NCBI RefSeq assembly: GCF_000718165.1
Contig: NZ_JOEY01000048.1
Location: 79,004-143,003 of the forward strand
Length of the DNA stretch: 64,000 bases
Direction: 5' to 3'
From: Streptomyces fulvoviolaceus
Lineage (GTDB): Bacteria; Actinomycetota; Actinomycetes; Streptomycetales; Streptomycetaceae
Made by a program: the position numbers and the translations under genes. Shown one piece after another: positions 1 through 7,968 of the stretch. The notes under the pieces are model-generated. The model ran no database searches, had not been told where the DNA came from, and saw nothing but the letters and a program-made list of their open reading frames with translations. The stretch's first letter is position 1; each line of letters opens with the position of its first letter.

Positions 1-114
1 GAGCTTGCCGAAGACGCCCGTCCCGAGCCCGAAGCCGAGCAGCAGGAAGACCACCCAGAGGCAGATGACGGTCAGCGGGCGGCGGGTCGCTGCCCGGGCG
101 AGTGAGGAGAGCAC
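1..114 (-). CDS. MMPL-family transporter, N-terminal fragment
   Basis: Reading leftward from a GTG at 114 gives 38 codons running off the window edge. They hold a short basic stretch (ARAATRRP) and then a strongly hydrophobic segment (LWVVFLLLGFGLGTGVFGKL). This is the usual start of actinobacterial MMPL/RND exporters, which move lipids or drugs across the membrane. A GGGAGG sequence lies 5 bases upstream of the GTG, which supports the start. Only the first transmembrane helix is visible, so the substrate cannot be judged, and another polytopic membrane protein remains possible. It diverges from the VOC gene that starts at 317. Confidence 0.6.
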   Translation of the reverse strand, partial: MLSSLARAATRRPLTVICLWVVFLLLGFGLGTGVFGKL

Positions 115-316
115 GGTCGCCTCCCGGCGAGTTGAGGAGTTCTACCGTCCTCAGGCTCCTGCCGCGGGCGTGCTCACCGGATCGCCGGGGGGAGCGGTTT
201 CGGCGCCTCCGTCGTACGGGGGAGACCGGGCGTCCCCTCACTCCTCGGAGGGAGGAATTACCGGTACCGGTCGGGGAGTTGATCCACTCGACACCCGCGA
301 TCCCCGAGGAGCCCGT

Positions 317-721
317 ATGCCCGACGCACCCGCCGTCCGTGAACTCCGTCTCGTCGTCACGGCGGACGACTACGACGAGGCGCTGCGCTTCTACCGCGAT
401 GTCCTCGGCCTGCCCGAACGCGCCGCGTTCTCCTCTCCCGGAGGGCGGGTCACCATCCTGGAGGCGGGCCGCGCGACCCTGGAGCTGACCGACCCGAACC
501 ACGCCGCGTTCATCGACGACGTCGAGGTCGGGCGGCGGGTGGCCGGGCACATTCGGGTGGCCTTCGAGGTGGCCGACTCCAGCGCGGTGACGCGGGCGCT
601 GGCCGACGCCGGGGCCGAGGTGGTGGCCGAGCCGACGCGTACGCCCTGGAACTCCCTGAACGCCAGGCTTGAGGCTCCGGGGGCGCTGCAGCTGACGCTC
701 TTCACCGAGCTGGACGATTAG
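317..721 (+). CDS. VOC (glyoxalase/bleomycin-resistance fold) protein
   Basis: A 134-residue single-domain protein of the vicinal oxygen chelate superfamily. The N-terminal beta-alpha unit (LVVTADDYDEALRFYRDVLG) and the closing LEAPGALQLTLF strand are typical. Such proteins are small cytosolic metalloenzymes or ligand-binding proteins; the substrate here is unknown. The frame is open to position 5, but residues before the ATG at 317 are low-complexity and unlike the family. A GAGGAG box sits just upstream of this ATG, so I start there. The gene converges with the response regulator at 811, and a dispersed repeat fills the gap. Confidence 0.85.
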   Translation: MPDAPAVRELRLVVTADDYDEALRFYRDVLGLPERAAFSSPGGRVTILEAGRATLELTDPNHAAFIDDVEVGRRVAGHIRVAFEVADSSAVTRALADAGAEVVAEPTRTPWNSLNARLEAPGALQLTLFTELDD

Positions 722-748
722 GGGCGCCGGAGACTGCGGGTCCGTGGG

Positions 749-811
749 GGCTGGTCGCGCCCACGCGGCGGAGCCGCATGTCGATACAGCCCCCGCCCCC
801 GTCGGGGCGCT
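749..811. repeat. Dispersed Streptomyces intergenic repeat, copy 1
   Basis: This 63-base element contains GGCTGGTCG, GCGGCGGAGCCGCAT, TCGATACAGCC and a GCCCC(CGTC)GGGGC hairpin. It matches almost base for base a second copy at 10014-10075. Both copies lie between two convergent genes and abut the stop of the leftward one, so a bidirectional terminator or 3'-end role is likely. I know related elements as common in Streptomyces genomes, but cannot count copies here. Confidence 0.75.
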
Positions 812-1479
812 CATGGTGCCCCTCGTGTGACCAGCCCCGTCTCGTACGCGCAGATCACCGCCTGCACGCGGTCCCTGAGGCCCAACTTGCTGAGCACGTT
901 GCTGACATGGGTCTTCACGGTGTGTTCGCTCACGAAGAGAGCCGTGGCGATCTCCGCGTTGGACAGTCCGCGGGCCAGCATCCGCAGGGTCTCCACCTCG
1001 CGGGCGGTCAGGACGTCGAGGCGGTCGGGTGTGACGTCGTCGGCGGCCTCCTCGCGGCGGCGGCGCACGATGTCCGCGACGAGGCGGCGGGTCACGGCCG
1101 GTGCGAGCAGCGAGTCGCCGGCCGCGACCACGCGCACCGCGTGCACGAGGTCGTCCCGGCGCACGTCCTTCAGCAGGAAGCCACTGGCGCCCGCGTACAG
1201 CGCCTCGTACACGTACTCGTCGAGGTCGAACGTGGTCAGCATGACCACCTTGCAACTGGACTGCGCGCACACCCGCCGCGCCGCGTCCAGGCCGTCCATG
1301 ACGGGCATGCGGATGTCGAGGAGCAGCACGTCGGGCGTGTGCCGCTGCACCGCGGCGACCGCCTCGGCGCCGTCGCCCGCCTCGGCGACCACCTCGATGT
1401 CCGGCTGCGCCTCGAGGATCATGGTGAAGCCGCTGCGGACCAGTTCCTGGTCGTCGGCGACGACCACGCGGATGCTCAC
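811..1479 (-). CDS. NarL/LuxR-family response regulator
   Basis: A 222-residue two-component response regulator. The receiver domain (about 1-120) has the acidic pair D9/D10, the phosphoacceptor D55 in LLLDIRMP and the conserved K in FLLKD. The C-terminal LuxR-type HTH (about 155-215) reads LTAREVETLRMLARGLSNAEIA and then VSEHTVKTHVSNVL. It should bind DNA when phosphorylated by the kinase encoded just upstream, whose stop overlaps this ATG by 4 bases. The two are thus translationally coupled. Targets are unknown; nearby candidates are the MMPL transporter and the sulfatase. Confidence 0.93.
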   Translation of the reverse strand: MSIRVVVADDQELVRSGFTMILEAQPDIEVVAEAGDGAEAVAAVQRHTPDVLLLDIRMPVMDGLDAARRVCAQSSCKVVMLTTFDLDEYVYEALYAGASGFLLKDVRRDDLVHAVRVVAAGDSLLAPAVTRRLVADIVRRRREEAADDVTPDRLDVLTAREVETLRMLARGLSNAEIATALFVSEHTVKTHVSNVLSKLGLRDRVQAVICAYETGLVTRGAP

Positions 1480-2684
1480 CCGAGGGCCGCCTCCCGGTCG
1501 GCGGTGGCGGGCAGTCGTACGACGACCCGGAAGCCGCCGTCCGGACCCGGGCCGGTCTCGGCGCTGCCCCCGCAGGCGGTGGCCCGCTCCCGCAGGCCGA
1601 TCAGCCCGTGCCCGCCCTGCGCGTGCGCGGGGCCCCTGCCGTCGTCGGTCACCGTGAGCGTCAACTCTCCCTCCCCCCAGTCGAGTTCCACCTCTGCGGA
1701 GGAAGCGTACGCGTGCTTCACGGTGTTGGTGAGGGCTTCCTGGACCGTGCGGTAGGCGGCGACCTCGGTGTCCGGGGGGAGCGGGCGCGGGCGGCCGGTG
1801 GAGTGGAGGCCGACCTCCAGGCCGGTGGAATCGGCGACCTGCCGGATCAGTGCGGGGAGCGCGGCGAGGTCGGGCTGCGGCAGGCGGGCCGGGCCGCCCG
1901 CCCGGCGCTCCTCGTCCTTCAACACACCCAGAATGCGGCGCAGTTGGGTCATCGCGTCCCGCCCGGCCGCCGCGATCGCGTCGAACGCCGCCTCGGCACG
2001 CGCCGGATCACTGCGCACCACGACCGGTCCGGCCTCCGCCTGGACGACCATCAGGCTCACCGCGTGGGCCAGGATGTCGTGCATGTCCCGGGCGATCCGG
2101 GCGCGTTCCTGCGCGATCGCGCGCGCCGTGTCGGCCGCCCGCTCCCGCTCGAGGCGGCGGGCCCGGTCCTCGACCGCTGCGGTGTAGGCCCGTTGGACCC
2201 GGGCCAGCACGCCGAGGCCGTAGGCGCAGATCATGCCGGTCACATGGAAGGCGTACTCGAAGGGCTCGGAGTGTTCCTTGTGCTGCATGGTCAGGACGGC
2301 TCCGAGCAGCCAGCCCGCGAGCATCGTGCGCCGCTGCCAGGGCAGACCCCGGGCGGCCATCGCGTAGAGGACGACCAGCCCGCCGTACAGCACGTCCGGC
2401 GGCGGGGCGTGGTAGTACGCCATCGCCGTGGTGGCCAGCGACACCGCCCAGGCGGACGTGTAGGGGAAGCGCCGCCGCCACACCAGGGGAAGCGCCGTGG
2501 CGGCGCCGAGCAGCCAGCCCTGCAAGGAGAGCGGGTCGTCGCCCTCGTCGGGGAACATCCACTGCAGGGAGGCGGCGAACAGCACCAGGGCGGCGAGCGC
2601 CGAGTCGACGACGTACGGATTCGTCGTCCTCAGGCGAGCCACGACGCTGGAGAACGCGGGGGAGAACCAGGACCGTGCGGACAT
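1476..2684 (-). CDS. Sensor histidine kinase, HisKA_3 type
   Basis: A 402-residue membrane kinase and partner of the response regulator it overlaps. The N-terminal half (about 25-160) has four to five hydrophobic helices and no clear extracytoplasmic sensor domain. This is the layout of intramembrane-sensing NarL-group kinases, which often respond to envelope stress. A HisKA_3 dimerisation domain follows, with the phosphoacceptor in ERARIARDMHDILAHAVS. The HATPase_c domain has the N box (EALTNTVKHA) and the G boxes DDGRG and GHGLIGLRER. The frame allows a start 12 codons earlier, but the ATG at 2684 has a GAGGAG box and I prefer it. Confidence 0.92.
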   Translation of the reverse strand: MSARSWFSPAFSSVVARLRTTNPYVVDSALAALVLFAASLQWMFPDEGDDPLSLQGWLLGAATALPLVWRRRFPYTSAWAVSLATTAMAYYHAPPPDVLYGGLVVLYAMAARGLPWQRRTMLAGWLLGAVLTMQHKEHSEPFEYAFHVTGMICAYGLGVLARVQRAYTAAVEDRARRLERERAADTARAIAQERARIARDMHDILAHAVSLMVVQAEAGPVVVRSDPARAEAAFDAIAAAGRDAMTQLRRILGVLKDEERRAGGPARLPQPDLAALPALIRQVADSTGLEVGLHSTGRPRPLPPDTEVAAYRTVQEALTNTVKHAYASSAEVELDWGEGELTLTVTDDGRGPAHAQGGHGLIGLRERATACGGSAETGPGPDGGFRVVVRLPATADREAALG

Positions 2685-2930
2685 GGGCGGCTCCTCGGGG
2701 CGGGGCCGTTCCAGTATCACGACAGCCCAACGGCCGGGACCTCACCGGTGAGAGGGATATCGCCGCCTCCATTTGTGATCACTCCGATGCCGCGGAGCGG
2801 GAACCTCCACCCGGGGCATTCCCTCTCAGGAGTTGAAACAGAGCGTTCACCGCGTGTGCATGGTCTTGGACGGATGGTTGCGATCACCATCGGTTCAGCA
2901 GCCCGCATCGCCGTCCACCGGGGGATACGT

Positions 2931-4715
2931 ATGCCCAGCCGCCGCCGCTTCCTCACCGGGGCCGCCGCCGCGCCCGTCGCGCTCGCGGCCACCTCGGCGT
3001 GCGAGGCCGGCGACGAGACGCAGCGCGCGCTCGACAACAAGCAGGCCTCGGCCGTACCGGCAGTGCAGTCCCCGTCGGGCAGGCTCAACTTCGTCGTGAT
3101 CCTCGCCGACGACCTCGGCTACGGCGAACTCGGCTCCTACGGCCAGAAACTGATCCAGACACCCCGCCTGGACGCCCTCGCCGCCGACGGCCTGCGCTTC
3201 ACCGACGCCTACGCGGCCGCCCCGGTGTGCGCGCCCTCGCGCTGCTCGCTGCTGACCGGGCTGCACAGCGGGCACGCGACCGTGCGGGAGAACCCGTGGG
3301 GCCCGGGCGGCCAAGGCGCCCTGACCGACCGGGACTTCACCTTCGCCGAGGCGCTGCGGACGCTCGGCTACCGCACCGGCGCCATCGGCAAGTGGGGCTT
3401 CGGGCCGGAGGCGCCGGACCAGCCGAGCCACCCCAACTCCCGTGGTTTCGAGGAGTTCTACGGCTACCTCACCCACCACCACGCCCACGACTACTTCCCC
3501 GAGTACCTGTGGCACAACGGCACCCGCGAGGAGATTCCCGACAACAAGGGCGGCGCCCGCGAGGTCTACGCACCCGACCTCATCGAGGAACGCGCGCTGA
3601 GCTTCATCGACGCCCACCGGGACGAGCCGTTCCTGCTCTACCTCGCCCCGACCGTGCCGCACGCCCCCAGCCAGGACCCGGACGCCGGCGAGTACGCCGA
3701 CCGGCCCTGGACCGGCCCGAACAAGCGGCACGCCGCCCAGGTCACCTCCTTCGACACCCTCGTCGGCCGTGTCACCGACCGGCTCACCGAACGCGGCATC
3801 GCCGGGCGCACCGTCGTCCTCGTCACCAGCGACAACGGACCCCATGAGGAGGGCGGCACCGATCCCGAACTCTTCGACGGCAACGGCCCGTTGCGCGGCA
3901 TCAAGCGGAACCTCTACGAGGGCGGCATCCGCGTCCCGTTCATCGCCTGGTCCCCGCGGCACATCCCGTCCGGCACCACGGACCGTCCCACCCCGCTCAC
4001 CGACCTGCTGCCCACCCTCGCCGACCTCGCGGGCGCGCCCGCCCCGACGGACGTCGACGGACTCTCGCTCGCCCCGCTGCTGCGCGGCCGCGCGAACGCC
4101 GCCCGCCACGACAGCCTGTACTTCTACCGCAACCACGCCGGTGTCACCCCGCGTTCCGACGCCGCCGACCAGGGCCGGGGCCGCCGTCTCGCGGAGGCGC
4201 TGCGGCGCGGCGACCTGAAGGCGGTCCGGTTCGCACCGGGACAGAACCGCCGCGTCCCCGACGGCCAGTGGGAGGTCGAGCTGTACGACCTCGCCCGGGA
4301 CCCCGGCGAGCAACGCGACCTCGCGGCGGCGCGGCCCGCCCAGGCCGATGCGCTGATGAAGCTGATGCGCGAGTCATGGGTACCGACGTATCGGCGCACG
4401 CCCTTCGGCATCACCCTTGAAGTCACCGGTCAGGGCCCGGAGTTCACGGTCACCGCCACCCTCGCCAACGGCTCCGCGCGCCCCTGGAACGCGCCCCGGC
4501 TCACCCTCGACGCACCGAGCGGCTGGAAACTGCGCGCCCTGGCCCCGGTCACCGCGGCCCACCTGAACGCGGGCGAACACCTCACGACCCGCTGGCAAGT
4601 CACCCGCGCCCAGGTCTCGACGGGCACGACGCTCGTCTGCCGGGGCACGGCACATCACGGGGAGGACGAGGTGGCGTACACGGCCACGGTGACGGCCACC
4701 GGGTCGCGTACGTGA
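2931..4715 (+). CDS. Tat-exported sulfatase with C-terminal NEW3-like domain
   Basis: A 594-residue arylsulfatase-family protein. It opens with a twin-arginine signal (SRRRFLTG, then a hydrophobic run) ending near TSAC, so it may be a lipoprotein. The catalytic motif is CAPSRCSLLTG with C100 as the formylglycine precursor. Metal ligands appear in ILADDLGYG (about 57-65) and in VTSDNGPHEEGG. The last 100 residues resemble the NPCBM-associated NEW3 beta-sandwich (APSGWKL, LNAGEHLTTRW), which suggests carbohydrate or cell-surface substrates. It should release sulfate from esters outside the cell. The frame is open far upstream, but the Tat motif fixes the ATG at 2931. No formylglycine-generating enzyme is in the window. 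Confidence 0.9.
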   Translation: MPSRRRFLTGAAAAPVALAATSACEAGDETQRALDNKQASAVPAVQSPSGRLNFVVILADDLGYGELGSYGQKLIQTPRLDALAADGLRFTDAYAAAPVCAPSRCSLLTGLHSGHATVRENPWGPGGQGALTDRDFTFAEALRTLGYRTGAIGKWGFGPEAPDQPSHPNSRGFEEFYGYLTHHHAHDYFPEYLWHNGTREEIPDNKGGAREVYAPDLIEERALSFIDAHRDEPFLLYLAPTVPHAPSQDPDAGEYADRPWTGPNKRHAAQVTSFDTLVGRVTDRLTERGIAGRTVVLVTSDNGPHEEGGTDPELFDGNGPLRGIKRNLYEGGIRVPFIAWSPRHIPSGTTDRPTPLTDLLPTLADLAGAPAPTDVDGLSLAPLLRGRANAARHDSLYFYRNHAGVTPRSDAADQGRGRRLAEALRRGDLKAVRFAPGQNRRVPDGQWEVELYDLARDPGEQRDLAAARPAQADALMKLMRESWVPTYRRTPFGITLEVTGQGPEFTVTATLANGSARPWNAPRLTLDAPSGWKLRALAPVTAAHLNAGEHLTTRWQVTRAQVSTGTTLVCRGTAHHGEDEVAYTATVTATGSRT

Positions 4716-4722
4716 GCCGGCC

Positions 4723-5478
4723 TCAGTGCGGCTGCGGCCGCCACCCGAGCGCCCGAGAGATCCCGAGCGCCGCGAGCCGCACCGCCGGGATCAACACCGG
4801 TACCTGGGCGTCGGATTGGGGCACCACGACCGACACGGCGGCGACCACCGTCCCGTCCGGCCCGCGCACGGGGGCGGCCACCGACAGGGCGTCGTCCGTG
4901 ACCTGACGGCTGCTCACCGCCACGCCCGTGCGCCGCACTTCGGCCAGCACCCGGCGCAGCTTCCCCGGATCGGTGATCGTGTACGGCGTGAAGATGGCCA
5001 GCGGCTCCGCGCAGTACTCCTCCTGGGCCTGCGGATCGCCGTGCGCCAGCAGCACGAGTCCGACCCCGGTGGCGTGCAGCGGCCAGCGCGCCCCGACGCG
5101 GATGTGCACACCGACCGAGGAACGCCCCGCGATCCACTCGATGTACACGACGTCCGACCCGTCCCGCACCGCCAGCTGCACGTTCTCGTGCGTGGCTTCG
5201 TACAGGTCCTCCAGGTACGGCAGCGCGAGCTGTCGCAGCCCGACCCCGCGCGGTGCCAGCGCGGCGACCTCCCACAGCCTTAGCCCCACGTGGTAGACGC
5301 CGGAGGCGTCCCGCTCCAGGGCGCCCCACGCGGTGAGGGCCCCGGTCAGCCGGTGCGTGGTGGTCAGCGTCAGGCCGGCCCGCCGGCTGATGTCCGACAG
5401 GGACAGCGCCGGGTGCTCGTGGTCGAACGCGGCGAGCACGGACAGCAGCCGGTCGGGCGCGGAGCGGACGTCGGTCAT
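4723..5478 (-). CDS. IclR-family transcriptional regulator
   Basis: A 251-residue regulator with an N-terminal winged helix (about 5-65; LSDISRRAGLTLTTTHRLTGAL) and a C-terminal IclR effector domain (about 80-245; HIRVGARWPLHATGVGLVLLA and VSSRQVTDDALSVAAPV). Its ATG overlaps the stop of the MarR gene by 4 bases, so the two are co-translated. They diverge from the SDR/amidohydrolase/ligase/hydratase operon, which makes that operon the likely target. IclR effectors are often aromatic or small organic acids; the effector here is unknown. It converges with the sulfatase gene, 7 bases away. Confidence 0.9.
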   Translation of the reverse strand: MTDVRSAPDRLLSVLAAFDHEHPALSLSDISRRAGLTLTTTHRLTGALTAWGALERDASGVYHVGLRLWEVAALAPRGVGLRQLALPYLEDLYEATHENVQLAVRDGSDVVYIEWIAGRSSVGVHIRVGARWPLHATGVGLVLLAHGDPQAQEEYCAEPLAIFTPYTITDPGKLRRVLAEVRRTGVAVSSRQVTDDALSVAAPVRGPDGTVVAAVSVVVPQSDAQVPVLIPAVRLAALGISRALGWRPQPH

Positions 5479-6038
5479 GGCTGGTTGAGGCCGTCTTCCG
5501 CGATCCGCCGCAGCAGCGTGTGCAGGGTGTCGCGTTCGGTCGCGTCGAGGGGGCCCAGAAGATCGTTGGTCACGCGCAGGCCCGCCTCGTCCGTGTCCCG
5601 CAGGAAGGTGCGGCCGTCCTCGCTGAGCACGACGATCCGGCTGCGGCGGTCGTCGGGGGAGGGGCGGCGCTCGGCGAAGCCCAGCTTCTCCAGGTCGTCG
5701 ACCAGGCCGACGATCGCGCTCGGGTCGTAGCCGAGCTGCGCGCTCAGCTCGCGCTGGAGCACACCGTCGGAGGTGGCGAGGAAGCGCAGCACCGCGTAGT
5801 GGCGCAGGCGCAGGCCCGACTCCTGCAGGAACGTGTTGAACAGCTGCCCCGAGCGCAGTCCCAGGCGGTACAGCAGATAGCCGGTGTCCGCGTGCAGCCC
5901 GCGCATCCACGGTTCGTCCGCGTCGATCGTGTCCGGGTTCGTGACGTGCTGGCGTGTGATGGCGGGCTCCCTGGTCTCGGTCCCGGTCTCGGTCCCTCGG
6001 GTCGGTACGACATGCAGATTCCAGCATGACGCACTCAT
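5475..6038 (-). CDS. MarR-family transcriptional regulator
   Basis: A 187-residue winged-helix regulator. The MarR domain spans about 50-180, with helices around LQRELSAQLGYDPSAIVGLVDDLEKLGF and the beta-wing ERRPSPDDRRSRIV. The first 45 residues are poorly conserved in kind and the start is uncertain; the ATG at 6038 is the first in frame and no strong ribosome site precedes it. It overlaps the following IclR gene. Its own promoter region (6041-6083) carries inverted repeats that overlap the -35 box of the divergent catabolic operon. MarR proteins usually repress and are released by phenolic or acyl-CoA ligands. Confidence 0.88.
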   Translation of the reverse strand: MSASCWNLHVVPTRGTETGTETREPAITRQHVTNPDTIDADEPWMRGLHADTGYLLYRLGLRSGQLFNTFLQESGLRLRHYAVLRFLATSDGVLQRELSAQLGYDPSAIVGLVDDLEKLGFAERRPSPDDRRSRIVVLSEDGRTFLRDTDEAGLRVTNDLLGPLDATERDTLHTLLRRIAEDGLNQP

Positions 6039-6040
6039 AG

Positions 6041-6083
6041 GTCAACAACAACTATTGACGTCGACAATGATTGCTCTTAGCTT
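6041..6083 (+). promoter_or_regulatory. Catabolic operon promoter with overlapping MarR-type operator
   Basis: A -35 box TTGACG (6055-6060) and a -10 box TAGCTT (6078-6083) are separated by 17 bases. The near-palindrome ATTGACGTCGACAAT (6054-6068) and the inverted pair GTCAA/TTGAC (6041-6059) overlap the -35 box. That placement suits repression by the adjacent MarR or IclR protein, but binding is inferred. Confidence 0.55.
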
Positions 6084-6151
6084 CGATCTCGTAGCCGCAG
6101 CACGCGTCTCGTAGCCGCACCACCCGCATCAGCTCGTGAAGGGACTCATCC

Positions 6152-7069
6152 GTGCCCAGCATCGATCTCACCGGCAAGGTCGCCGTCGTCACCGGCAGTG
6201 GCCGGGGCCTCGGCCTCGCCTACGCGCACGCCCTGGCCGCCCACGGCGCCTCCGTGGTCGTCAACGACGTCGACGAGGCCGTGGCCGAGGCGGCCGTGAA
6301 GTCCATCACCGAGGCGGGCGGCACGGCCGTCGCCGAGGTCGTCCCGGTCGGCACCACCGAGGCCGCGGAAGCGCTGGTCAACCGCGCGGTCGAGGAGTTC
6401 GGACGCCTGGACATCCTGGTCACCAACGCGGGCATCCTGCGCGACAAGGTGCTGTGGAAGATGTCCGACGAGGACTTCGACGCGGTGATCACCACTCACC
6501 TCAAGGGCACCTTCACCTGCGCCCGCGCCGCCGCCGTCCGGATGCGCGAGCAGGGCGAGGGCGGCACCCTGATCCTGGTCGGCTCCCCGGCCGGACAGCG
6601 CGGCAACTTCGGGCAGACGAACTACGCCGCCGCCAAGGCCGGCATCGCCGCGTTCGCCCGCACCTGGTCGATGGAGCTGGGCCGCGCGAACATCACCGTC
6701 AACGCGATCGTGCCGGTCGCCGCGACCGCGATGACCGAGACGATCCCGGCCTTCGCCCCGTACATCGAGGCCCTTCGCAATGGCCAGGCGTTCCCCGACT
6801 TCCTCCGCAAGGGCGAGGGCTTCGGCACCCCCGAGGACTGCGCCGCCCTCGTCCCGTTCCTCGCCTCCGAGGCCGCCCGCGGCATCACCGGCCAGGCCAT
6901 CGGCATCGGCGGCGACAAGGTGGCACTCTGGTCGCATCCGCAGGAGATCAAGACGGCCTACGCCGACGGCGGCTGGACCCCCGAGACCCTGGCCGACGCC
7001 TTCCCCACGTCGGTCGGTGCCGAGCTCCAGTCGGTCGGTATCCCGGCCCCCAAGTTCCCGGAGGCCTGA
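6152..7069 (+). CDS. Short-chain dehydrogenase/reductase
   Basis: A 305-residue NAD(P)-dependent SDR. The Rossmann motif is VVTGSGRGLGLAYA (about 13-26), followed by TNAGILRDK and the active-site YAAAKAG with upstream S in LVGSPAG. NDVD after the second strand and the long C-terminal extension recall the dehydrogenase domain of peroxisomal multifunctional enzymes, so oxidation of a 3-hydroxyacyl-CoA is a fair guess. The start is GTG at 6152 with AAGGGA upstream. It leads a tight operon: 2 bases before the amidohydrolase, then the CoA ligase and the MaoC hydratase. Confidence 0.9.
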   Translation: MPSIDLTGKVAVVTGSGRGLGLAYAHALAAHGASVVVNDVDEAVAEAAVKSITEAGGTAVAEVVPVGTTEAAEALVNRAVEEFGRLDILVTNAGILRDKVLWKMSDEDFDAVITTHLKGTFTCARAAAVRMREQGEGGTLILVGSPAGQRGNFGQTNYAAAKAGIAAFARTWSMELGRANITVNAIVPVAATAMTETIPAFAPYIEALRNGQAFPDFLRKGEGFGTPEDCAALVPFLASEAARGITGQAIGIGGDKVALWSHPQEIKTAYADGGWTPETLADAFPTSVGAELQSVGIPAPKFPEA

Positions 7070-7071
7070 CC

Positions 7072-7956
7072 ATGACGACCCTCAACGTCGAGGATCTCGT
7101 CGCGATCGACGTCCACACCCACGCGGAGGTGTCCTCCAAGGGCCACTCCTCCCTGGACGAGGACCTGCACGACGCCTCCTCCGCCTACTTCAAGGTGGAG
7201 GGCAAGCGGAAGCCGACCCTTCAGGAGACGGCCGCCTACTACCGCGAGCGGAAGATGGCCGCCGTGATCTTCACGGTGGACGCCGAGTCCGCGACCGGCA
7301 CCGCGCCCGTCCCCAACGAGGAGGTCGCGGAGGCCGCCGCCGCCAACTCGGACGTCCTCATCCCCTTCGCCTCCATCGACCCCTTCCGCGGCAAGGCGGG
7401 CGTCAAGCAGGCCCGCCGCCTGGTCGAGGAGTACGGGGTGAAGGGCTTCAAGTTCCACCCCAGCATCCAGGGCTTCTTCCCCAACGACCGCTCGGTGGCG
7501 TACGACCTCTACGAGGTCATCGAGGAGACCGGCACCATCGCTCTGTTCCACACGGGTCAGACGGGCATCGGCGCCGGAGTCCCCGGCGGGGGCGGCATCA
7601 GGCTGAAGTACTCGAACCCGCTGCACGTGGACGACGTGGCGGCCGACTTCCCGCACCTGAAGATCATCCTGGCGCACCCGTCCTTCCCCTGGCAGGACGA
7701 GGCCCTCGCCGTCGCCACGCACAAGCCGGGCGTGCACATCGACCTCTCCGGCTGGTCTCCGAAGTACTTCCCGCCGCAGCTCGTGCAGTACGCGAACACG
7801 CTGCTCAAGGACAAGGTGCTCTTCGGCTCGGACTTCCCCGTCCTCACCCCCGACCGCTGGCTCGCCGACTTCGCGAAGCTGCCGATCAAGGACGAGGTCC
7901 GGCCGAAGATCCTCAAGGAGAACGCCGCCCGCCTGCTCGGGCTGACGAAGTCGTAA
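7072..7956 (+). CDS. Amidohydrolase-2 family hydrolase/decarboxylase
   Basis: A 294-residue TIM-barrel metalloenzyme of the ACMSD/gamma-resorcylate decarboxylase group. Metal ligands are visible in order: AIDVHTHAEV near the start, GFKFHPS, LAHPSFPW and LFGSDFPV. Relatives decarboxylate or hydrolyse aromatic or ring-cleavage acids. Acting beside a CoA ligase and a hydratase, it may cleave or decarboxylate a ring-derived intermediate, but the exact reaction cannot be read from the sequence. It begins 2 bases after the SDR stop and is followed 12 bases later by the ligase. Confidence 0.85.
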   Translation: MTTLNVEDLVAIDVHTHAEVSSKGHSSLDEDLHDASSAYFKVEGKRKPTLQETAAYYRERKMAAVIFTVDAESATGTAPVPNEEVAEAAAANSDVLIPFASIDPFRGKAGVKQARRLVEEYGVKGFKFHPSIQGFFPNDRSVAYDLYEVIEETGTIALFHTGQTGIGAGVPGGGGIRLKYSNPLHVDDVAADFPHLKIILAHPSFPWQDEALAVATHKPGVHIDLSGWSPKYFPPQLVQYANTLLKDKVLFGSDFPVLTPDRWLADFAKLPIKDEVRPKILKENAARLLGLTKS

Positions 7957-7968
7957 GGGGCGTAGAAG